From the NCBI GenBank assembly GCA_021234155.1, contig JAJEKV010000061.1, forward strand, positions 2,689,950 to 2,753,949: a stretch of 64,000 nucleotides of DNA, written 5' to 3'. Made by a program: the position numbers and the translations under genes. Within the stretch, counting starts at the first letter, position 1; every line of letters starts with the position of its first letter. Below are positions 55,960 through 64,000 of this stretch, piece by piece. The stretch is from Isoetes taiwanensis (lineage: Eukaryota > Streptophyta > Lycopodiopsida > Isoetales > Isoetaceae). The notes under the pieces were generated by a model. It ran no database searches, was not told the origin of the DNA, and was given only the letters and a program-made list of their open reading frames with translations.

Positions 55960-58900
55960 GGGTGTAAGAATGTCGCTCAGACCTAAACGCTTGCGTTATA
56001 AAAAAATGTCTTGTAAAAGAGCTAATAAAATCCTACCCAGGCATGAATGGCCGTCAGATCAATGATAAACCAAAGGCTTAGATTTTAATCCTGGTCTTCC
56101 TATCTCATTGGTTCCCCTTTGGCGGGATACTTGGCGCGTCAGATTTGGGTATGGCGATCGAGATAGGTCAAGCTTCTCTTCATCGACGATGGCAACATAT
56201 CGACCACATGTAAGGGCAGCGGCATCTGCTAAAGGTAATCAATTTCAACTTCACGGATCCGGAGGTAAAAAGTTATGTCAATCCTTGTGGCAGCGCTAGC
56301 AAGGGAATCTTCGGTGTGTCTGGTAGCAGGGCTGGATCGTAACCTTGGTTTGTACTGTTTGGTCACAATTCCGGAGACAAGGGGACTTTGTATGTGTAGA
56401 AAGACAAGGCCCTTTCACACCTGCTGAAGCTTTTCTTGCCCTTGACATTCAAATTCTGCAATTATTTCAAATTGGTCCGCAGGGCTCCATTGTTCAATTT
56501 CGTGAAGAATATCAACTGGGCGGCCTGCAGATGGGCGATGCTGGGTGGATTTTTCTCTGGCCTGAGCAGTTCTATGTCAAGATAGAGATTTTTGAGTTCA
56601 AATGGGTCTTCCTGAGTGCTGAAGCTAGGTAAAATCCGAAGCAAGATATGGCTAGGGTTATGCTTTCGGCGACGCTAGGCTGCTGAAGCAAGTTATGGCT
56701 ATGGCGAGGTTAGGTATGGCTCTCTGTTTTTAAGAAATGAAGATTTCCATCATAGAACAGAGAAACTATAGAACGGAAAAACACTCTGTTGGTGATGATG
56801 CACACAAAGAAGGTATTAATGCACAATGTTCTGCATTTCTTCCATTCAAATGTCAATCTCGAAATGTTTTTTTGCAGTCTTACAAGCATTAGGGAATTAT
56901 CTAAAGCTAAAGTGATAAAATACGGTCTCACAGTTCATCAAACAGCCCTTCCTTAAAAAATTGGTGTATTTGCTGTAAACCAGTTGATGATGAGCATCAA
57001 ATGCTCATTTCGTCCATTTGATGAACACCATTTGATTTCTGATACTCTAAGCTATAACTCATTTCTATTTTACCAATCTTGTATTGGTATATGGTAATGA
57101 CTCGCTTGCATTCCATTGTACTGGCTACTGCTTTTTTTGCTTAAGCCATGATCACCCTCTAAATTTCCCATGCCTAGGGTGAAATCACACTTATGGCTGC
57201 TGTCCGTTTAAAAAAATTTTGCCCAATCACAGGTCTCCATTTTGCGATTCTGGGCACCCCCATCACACTGGGGTTAGGATTTGGTCGGGGGATAGGGTCC
57301 GCCCAAGATCTTGGGCATCGCACAGGTCAGCACCGGATTCCAGTTTGGCAACAAAATCATCTTTGAGCGTGTGGGGGGATCGGGAACCGGATCTGAGAGC
57401 AGAAGAAGTGAGCATAGGTACGTTGCTGCAATTCAGAATGAATTGTTCTTTTTGCATACGATTTGTTCTTCCGCTTGGCAAATACAGAAGATCTTTGTCC
57501 AATTCATGTATAAACCTTTGCAACCTTTTTTCTTTTCTTCAAAGCTTTTGCAATTGAGAGCTCTTGCCATTGTTCTTTTTCTTTTATGAAATTGTTGTTC
57601 TTCCAGCCCAATGCACATCATCGGATCATGCATGAAGCCTGCAAACCTTTTTGTTTTTCTGGTGGAGATTTCTTGTACAGTGGAATGGCAGAACTTGTAG
57701 TCAATCTAAGATCTTTTGCTTGGGATTTATCAAGGCTTGCAAATGAAGAACATAATCCTAGCTCTAAGAAGCAGCATGATGGAAGGTGGCGCTGCTGCTA
57801 CAGCAAATGTTTCAGTTGTTGAGATGTCACAGGTATGGTTTTAGTACTGATTAGCAAAACCCATGAATAGGTATCTGCATTCTTGCAGGTTATTTCAATG
57901 CTTATGTTTATTTCTACATGGCGATCATGATGTTTTTCTTTATCTCTTTTCAGTTATGTCTTCAGTTCCCACCTTACCAAGGTCCCTTATGATAAATGTT
58001 CTTCTTCCTTTTTCTTATTTTCTTTTTATCCCTTTCGAAGACAAAAGGTGCATGTCTTATCTTCTCACTGTGTTTCCATTTACATCATGTTGATGCCCAA
58101 TATGGATGAATGTAGCCAATTTCTTTGCCGCTAGCAACAAATTTAATTCTCAAAATATGTGCAGATTAAAGCTGCAGACAACCCGATTCTTCAATAGCAC
58201 TTGCAGGCAAAGGTAAAAACGTGACTTACAAGCATAAGATTGTTAATTGTTCAACCATTTTATAAGCTATCTATATTGACCAGCTCCCCTATTAGGAAGA
58301 AACAAACAAATGAAAGTGAAATAATAGAAAGAGAACCAAGCACGACGACAACCTGAGTGGTCACCATCCTAAGCTAGTTCAACTTTATACTCTATAAAGA
58401 GCCTGATGCAACATCTGACCAGGGCAGGAATGGAAGGCAAAGAAGGCAAAGATCAAGGATTAAGGATTAAGGAATGACCGCGAAGATAAAGGATTAAGGA
58501 ATGACTGGCATTAAAGTGCAAAGCAGCATGGATCCAAAATGATTGCTTCAAGAATCTGCCTCAAAAGGCCTAATGCAACATTCGACCAGGGAAGCCAGAG
58601 CTCAAGGGATGCATTGGCACTAAAGAGCAAAGTAGAACAGAGCCAAATGATTGCTAGGCATTGTGAAGATGGATCACTGTGTGGATTAACTTTTAACTCT
58701 GGACCACCTGAACATAACTCTATTCATAACTATTCCAGTTCATCCTTACACTTGTTTGTGCAACATAAGCCATGCTTCAAGATAAAACCACAATTTATTT
58801 ATGCCACATCTTGCCTATGCTAGCTGTTTCAAAACAACCAGCTACCTTCTGTCCAAGTACTTGTTAACATTGGAACTTGGCAACTTAGTTTGTGTATGTG

Positions 58901-59700
58901 CAGGGAGCTATTGCCAGCCTATGCTTGTCTCTCCACGGCATTAATTAAATAATTGTTCAAAAAGTGACAACCTGTCATTGCCTTGCCTCAGTATCACCTT
59001 CACCCATTTGTTGTATACTAAATTTTTATGTTGCCATACTACTGCAACGTACTACTGTTTGCATCAAACATATGTTTGCAGCATGCCTCTGCGACTTTCC
59101 CAGACGATCCACGAGGCCAATTCATGTCTCATAGTTAGGAGCCCTTAAAGATGTGAAAAGCACCCCGATAGTTCCAAACGTCCATGTGAGTGGTCAGTAC
59201 CATGGAACCACAATTCATGCTCAATTTTTTACAATGGTTAATTCATGCTAGAATCACAAAGCCTACATTATGGCATGTGTGTCTCCTTCATAATGGGTTT
59301 TGATCCTATATAGTTAGAATCAGATGTAAACTGTATGCCATACACCAAGCCCTTGAACAAGTCTTAGAAAAAGAACCTGATTTTCCATAATTCCTTCAAA
59401 TCAGCAAACGGAGACCTGCCCAAGGTCTGTACTTTACATTGCGCTATAGGCTTAATGCTGCACCCCTCTACCAAAAAATTCATTGCTGCACATGCCCAAA
59501 TGATAAGATTGTGCCTCGGACCATTCAGGCATTCCAAGCAACCTTAAATTCACTAATATTTATTTGGTTAGCCACGCAAACCATCTCAAAATTAGTTTAC
59601 TTGGTTCAGTGTGGATCCTCTAAATTCTTACCATATGAACATATTTTACTACTCTGCAAGCCTGTCATGTGCTTCTACCATTATGTTGTCCAAATATGAT
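55960..59700. other. No complete gene recognised
   Basis: The first 200 bp are the presumed promoter and 5'UTR of the kinase. A short plus-strand frame from ATG 56189 ('MATYRPHVRAAASAK', then GTAATC) could be a first exon, and 57740-57830 ('RSSMMEGGAAATANVSVVEM', then GTATGG) could be another, but I cannot link them. At about 58400-58660 a degenerate tandem duplication is present ('cctratgcaaca.ytgaccagg'). Confidence 0.35.
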
Positions 59701-59702
59701 CC

Positions 59703-60135
59703 GTGTCGTTTCAACTGCGGATAGCTATGGAAACTGAAAAAAGAAAGTCCTTTAGTAATACAATATATTATGATGACTTGGAGGGATCCGAGAGGCTTGC
59801 ACCATATTTTGAGAGTAATGTATTCAGCTTTGGGGTCTTCTTATTAGATATAATTAGTCGCCGAATTTCGCGTGATAAAGATGGCTCGATTGTTACAGTA
59901 TAGATAGAAACAAATTTAATTTGTGGTTGAGTTCCATGTATCTCTCAACTTAAACCTTGTTGTAGGCACTAGAGTTCATGAGTTCTCAAGGAACAATTAA
60001 GTATATGGTTGACCCATCACTTAAGGCTTATGATACCAAACATCTTGAGACAATCTGTGATATTGTTCGGCTATGCATCCAATCTGATCTGTCTAAACGG
60101 CCATCCATGAAACAAATTTTGAGAATTACTTACCA
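59703..60135 (+). pseudogene. Receptor-like kinase, C-terminal kinase fragment
   Basis: 'SNVFSFGVFLLDIISRRISRD' matches subdomain IX of plant receptor-like kinases. A 60-bp intron (GTATAG at about 59898 to TTGTAG at about 59966) joins it in frame to 'ALEFMSSQGTIKYMVDPSLK', 'LETICDIVRLCIQSDLSKRP' and 'SMKQIL', the subdomain XI region. The 'YLAPE' region is collapsed ('RLAPYFESNVF'). No upstream kinase, transmembrane or ectodomain sequence is found, so this is a fragment. Confidence 0.8.
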
Positions 60136-60177
60136 TGTGGTTACCTTTGTTAGTTGTTATTGATTATATGTTGGCAA

Positions 60178-60391
60178 TGTCTGCAGTTGGGATAAATGTT
60201 GTCTTCATGCAAACATATGTTGGAGGAGTATCTTGCTTCCCATTAGATTATCTGACAAGCCTTATTGGATCATCAAGAATTCTTGGGGTCCAAGCTGGGG
60301 TGAGCAAGGCTACTACAAAATTTGCAGAGGGAAAGCAGAATGTGCATTGAACACTATGGTATCAAGTGTTATGGCTTCTATTCAACCCTGA
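60178..60391 (+). pseudogene. RD19-like papain-family cysteine protease, C-terminal fragment
   Basis: '[18 protein letters not shown]' and, after a frameshift, '[20 protein letters not shown]' and '[20 protein letters not shown]', ending 'SIQP' and TGA. This is the C-terminal lobe including the active-site Asn (NSWG). The part with the catalytic His ('LDHGVLLVGYG' in the family) is deleted between 'GVSC' and '[10 protein letters not shown]'. The Cys-containing N-terminal lobe is absent. It lies about 45 bp after the receptor-kinase fragment. Confidence 0.85.
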
Positions 60392-60577
60392 TAACTGTAT
60401 ATTGTAACTTGTCTTAACTATTTTTACATGCATTATGACTACATGGATAAATTCCAAGTGTAGCTACTAGCTTTGTTTATTACAGGCTATTGACGATTAC
60501 ATTACATGCCTCAGCAGAGGCACCCTGTACATTCATCCGTTCTTTAATTTCTATCAATCTTATGTTTGTATATAGTG

Positions 60578-60790
60578 TTCACCATTAAAAGCTCTGCTGT
60601 TTTATTTGGACATCAAAGAGAGATCTCTAAAGCTCTTGTATCTTTTGTAAAAATGCACTAAATTCTTGTCAGTGTGAAAATATAAAGAATTGTTCACCAT
60701 CAAAAGCTCTGCTGTTTTATTTGAAAATCAAAGAGCAATCCATAAAGCTCTATTATTTCCTTTGTAAAAATGCACTAACTTCTTATCATA
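60578..60790. repeat. ~115-bp tandem duplication
   Basis: 'gttcaccat.aaaagctctgc' occurs at about 60578 and 60693, with the following ~95 bp repeated ('tttgtaaaaatgcactaa'). Confidence 0.85.
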
Positions 60791-60799
60791 ATTGTCATT

Positions 60800-61370
60800 G
60801 TCAGATCCTAAATGGTTAATCCTTGAATCTCACCTTTCATCTCTTGACGAAATCATGTTCATTTTTGGGTTGCCCCTAGGAGGCAAACAGTGAGGGAGTT
60901 TGCAAGGCACTCCCTATATTTTAGAGGACAGTTGAATCTCACCTTTTCTATCCATTTTACACCACGTATTTTGTTCTAACGCTATGTGCATTGCATCGCC
61001 GCTTGGTTTTATCCCCTATTCGTTTTTTATTCCCCTGTTTTTGTAGTCTTTCTTGGGCGTCGAAGAAATGGGTCGCCATGCTATATTTGGCCGAACTTCA
61101 GGAGATCGAAAAGAAGCACATTAGACTCTGATTTTTACGGAACCATTTGGGGGATGATCTCGTCCATCTTTCTATCAAGGATTTTCAATCTCTGGAGCAG
61201 CTGCTGGGCTTTGGATTGAATCGAGTCCACGACCGAAAGCCCCCTATTCTTCTATTCTCCTATTCTTCTATTCTCCCCTTTTCCATAAACGTTATTAAAA
61301 AGGCTGTGTCTTGCAATGAAGTGGCCTCTGCCATAGCCCAAGAATCTGTCCGCCATAGCCTCAGAGGCAC
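60800..61370. other. Unassigned flank of the Helentron fragment
   Basis: No gene recognised. 'gccatagcc' recurs near 61330-61360. It may contain decayed element sequence. Confidence 0.3.
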
Positions 61371-61376
61371 AAGATC

Positions 61377-62260
61377 ATGAGATGCCAGTTCCCCGTCCAA
61401 CCCGCCGCGGCTAGGACGTTACACAGTTTACAAGGCTGCACAGTCGAACATCTATGCTTCAACTCCAGAGGCATGCACATGCACAGAATGGCCTACACGG
61501 CTGTCCCGCGAGTGAAGACAATGACGGGACTGTTCCTAAAGCACCGGCTTACCAACTAGAACTTCACCGTCGACAGCAGAGTTACAAACGAGATTTAGAG
61601 AATGCAGAGAGAGATGCCGTGGACGATGACTATATGTCGAACCTCGCCGATAAACGATCACTGACACTCGTCGCACCAATGCTCAACACCTTGATGGCAA
61701 CAAAGTACATTGACCACATATTAGCAGACTCACAGCTGACGTCGTCAGACATCCTCCGTCTCCAAGAGACGAGATTGGATGACCCATCCATCTTCAAGAC
61801 AACTAAGTACAAGTGCCTGCTCAATAGCAATGCATATGGAACAGCCACACTCTACGACGGCGATAGGCGCGAGCTCCTCTACCACCAACGAGTTACGGAG
61901 CCCTCGGTCACAGCCATCCTCGCCACATTCCGAGACCGCACCATGGGCACCGTCATGCATACGACAAACATATACAGGCATCACGATGGGAACATGCAGC
62001 AATTCCTTGATAATATCAGAGTGATTGCCGAGAGTGCAACATCGCAAGCCACACCTGGAGCCAAGGCCGCAAACAAAACCGCCAGGACTATCCTCGTGGG
62101 AGATTTCAACATAGATGCGCTGCAACAAAACAGCATCATCGCGCCCTTGCAAGCCACGTTGCCCGGCCATGTCCAACAAGTCAAAGCAGCCATGTGCTCT
62201 GCGACGCCGCTCGACCACATCTGGACAGACTTCAAGCCCGCACTTTGCGACATGGTATAG
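61377..62260 (+). mobile_element. Helentron-type fragment: PIF1-like helicase end plus endonuclease domain
   Basis: Frame 61377-61559 reads 'CQFPVQPAAARTLHSLQGCT' and 'MAYTAVPRVKTMTGLFLKH', matching the last motifs of Helitron/PIF1 helicases (ARTIHRSQG...T and YTALSRVK). An overlapping frame to 62260 carries an endonuclease/exonuclease/phosphatase (EEP) domain: 'SSDILRLQETRLDD' with the metal-binding Glu, 'ARTILVGDFNIDALQQ' with the Asp-Asn pair, and 'ATPLDHIWTDF' with the catalytic Asp-His. A helicase followed by such an endonuclease is the architecture of Helentrons. The Rep nuclease and most of the helicase are missing, and a frameshift separates the two parts. Confidence 0.72.
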
Positions 62261-62488
62261 GTATGATTGTGCAAAATACCCTCTGGCCATGGAGGGCAAC
62301 CCTCCGTGCGCAACACCTTGTTATTACAATGTGACATCATCATCACCATTCTAACATTCGAGCATCTCCAGAGACATAATCCTGCATGCCAACAATTGAA
62401 AGTCACTAAAACAAGATTTTGAACACAGAGCATGAACCTTTCGACAAAAAAAAATCATTCTAGAAAATTTAACATACCTATGGTAGGA

Positions 62489-62827
62489 CTAATTTTCGGA
62501 GTCTGATTCTTTGATAGCAGTTCCATACTGCTTGCTAATGAGCTCATTAGTTTTCTTTCCAAAGAGAATCTTTGCAAGGGGTCTAGTGGCATCTGAAGGA
62601 ATTTGTACTGCAAATGTTGCTTGACCATAATCAAGATTTCTGCAATAAGCTTCATTCGTAGATAATGAAGCTCCGATAACTTTGTAAATTCCATATTCAC
62701 AAGATTTCTGAATTTCAAATCCATTGCATGTATTCAATAGCTGCACCATCATCAATAAAAGCATTTGCATTAGTTGATGCTGCTCTAATTGAGTTAGTGC
62801 AGGACTATTTGAATTTTTCTCTTCCAA
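62489..62827 (-). CDS. Unrecognised open frame, possibly a last exon
   Basis: 112 codons ending in TAG. The C-terminal half ('YGQATFAVQIPSDATRPLAK', 'ILFGKKTNELISKQYG') looks like real protein, while the start is low-complexity Leu/Met. A splice acceptor (gatggtgcag) is available before 'LNTCNGFEIQK' (about 62743), giving an exon of about 255 bp. I do not recognise the family. Confidence 0.3.
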   Translation of the reverse strand: MEEKNSNSPALTQLEQHQLMQMLLLMMVQLLNTCNGFEIQKSCEYGIYKVIGASLSTNEAYCRNLDYGQATFAVQIPSDATRPLAKILFGKKTNELISKQYGTAIKESDSEN

Positions 62828-63339
62828 ACATTGTGTGGCAGTCCTTCGCCCGACACCAGTTAATACTCAATTACATAACACAAATACCTTAGGATCCACG
62901 GGTGTAGAACCTGCGTATCGACCCAAAACCAAAAAATAGCATGTTGCGGCATCCCTGAGCCACTGGTCTCTAGCTCATGAGGCGACCTTCATCTAGGTGC
63001 AACTTGACATGACCAATGTCAAGTCCTCACTAGCGAGCTTCATCAGTGCCCACTCGCTAATGTTGAGTGACTAGCACTCACGGCCTCGGTTTTTGCTTAG
63101 TCTCCCCGGAGAGCTGTGGGCAGACCAAGGTGCAACTAGGCTAGCAACATGATGGAAGTTCAATTCCATTTAACTGTCAAGTTTGAATGTTTTTACCTGT
63201 TCTATATATTGCCCTTCTAACATTCCTGTAAAGTGTATCTATAAGCAACTCATTCTAACTCATAAGAATTGACATAATTATAACCCATTTAAACTATAAG
63301 TAAATATCAAAGACTCTGAAAAAAATAAGGTACCATGAA

Positions 63340-63430
63340 CCATACAATCTTAAAACTTTTGATTTTGCTAGAGCTTGAACCCTTGCCACTAAGCTAAGAG
63401 ACAAAGCCCTTAACCACTAACTACAACTAC
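63340..63430 (-). mobile_element. tRNA-derived SINE head (candidate)
   Basis: On the minus strand, a box-A-like 'TAGTGGTTAAGG' (about 63408-63419) is followed about 30 bp later by a box-B-like 'GGTTCAAGCTC' (63371-63381), the usual RNA polymerase III spacing. The text between resembles plant SINE heads. The 3' end is not identified. Confidence 0.45.
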
Positions 63431-64000
63431 AACCACAACTACTAACAACAACTACCTTTCCTTTCGTAAACAAAACTTATTTATCTTTTAAACTTAATAT
63501 TAGAATAAAATAACCAAGAAATATTTTGCTTCCTTTTCCTAATTCCGACAAGCCCTAAAGGCGGATGCAGAAGCGGCCGAACCTTGTCGGCGCTCAGTTT
63601 CCATGGCCGGATCCATCCAATGGCCAATGCCTTGGAGTTTTTCTGGATTATCGTAAAAGCCACTTAAGTGGCATTCAGCTGCCTAAGCCTATCACATGTT
63701 GCCACGTGTCACACTTTCCTTTCCAGGAATGTCGACTAAAGTTGTTTAATATTTTGTTTGCTAAAGTTTATGTTACATTCTGGATATCTACTTTACATTC
63801 TAAAAAACATTCCAATTTTTCATTCTGTTTGTACATTCTGGATATCTGCTTCAGATCTTGAAGAGAAAACAGGCCTTCAACTAAAAAACAGAGCATGAAG
63901 CCCCCCTGACATCGCCTAGGATATCCATCAGACAGGCCAGAAACCCTGGCCACCAGAAAACAAGCCGGAGGAATTGAATCTCCAGGCTGTGAACCCCAAA
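63431..64000. other. No gene recognised
   Basis: Open frames are short and without motifs. 'acattctggatatct' occurs twice, at about 63775 and 63834. Confidence 0.35.

Overview
This window is nuclear DNA of a land plant. The evidence is small GT-AG introns, plant gene families (pentatricopeptide repeat, exostosin-type GT47, an LSMD1/NAA38-type Sm-like protein, a receptor-like kinase, an RD19-like cysteine protease), and LTR elements whose primer-binding sites match plant initiator-Met tRNA. I cannot name the species. Most of the window is repetitive or decayed sequence. Only two protein-coding genes read through intact: a five-exon GT47 glycosyltransferase (33914-35589, minus) and a single-exon Ser/Thr protein kinase (55059-55955, minus).

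Layout. 1-3.7 kb: a minus-strand multi-exon gene of unknown function, with decayed plus-strand PPR repeats inside its large intron. 4.9-5.8 kb: an S-adenosylhomocysteine hydrolase pseudogene. 5.9-11.3 kb, minus strand: three orphan exons of an unknown gene, the 5' exons of a peptide:N-glycanase (PNG1-like) without its catalytic core, and an Sm-like gene whose 5' half is tandemly duplicated. 13.1-17.8 kb: a tandem repeat array of about 330-bp monomers in a higher-order unit of about 1.3 kb, most monomers carrying a telo-box palindrome. 17.85-19.3 kb: a truncated LINE. 19.7-24.4 kb: a 5'-truncated Ty3/gypsy chromovirus. 26.4-31.2 kb: a complete young Ty1/copia element (271-bp LTRs, TSD ATTAT). 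32.6-33.4 kb: a LINE tail.

36.9-50.2 kb: a 13.3-kb Ty3/gypsy chromovirus with TSD TTACC and LTRs of about 1.65-1.8 kb. Between its primer-binding site and gag lie about 4.5 kb of extra coding-like sequence. The first unit there is an open frame with a coiled coil and basic tail, followed at once by a clear histone H3-fold domain, a 3'UTR-like stretch and a 23-bp A tract. A retroelement that appears to have captured a histone H3-type coding sequence is the most unusual thing in the window.

50.2-64 kb: a 160-bp palindrome, a long broken acidic ORF of unknown family between 15-bp direct repeats, a minus-strand LINE tail, the protein kinase, juxtaposed fragments of a receptor kinase and an RD19-like protease, and a Helentron-type fragment (PIF1-like helicase C-terminus followed by an endonuclease/exonuclease/phosphatase domain).

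Many frame breaks in the large chromovirus, and many differences between its two LTRs, follow a CTG-versus-(A)CG interchange pattern. This looks more like base-calling error at modified cytosines than ordinary mutation, so its open frames may be better preserved in reality than they appear here. No tRNA, rRNA or CRISPR feature was seen.
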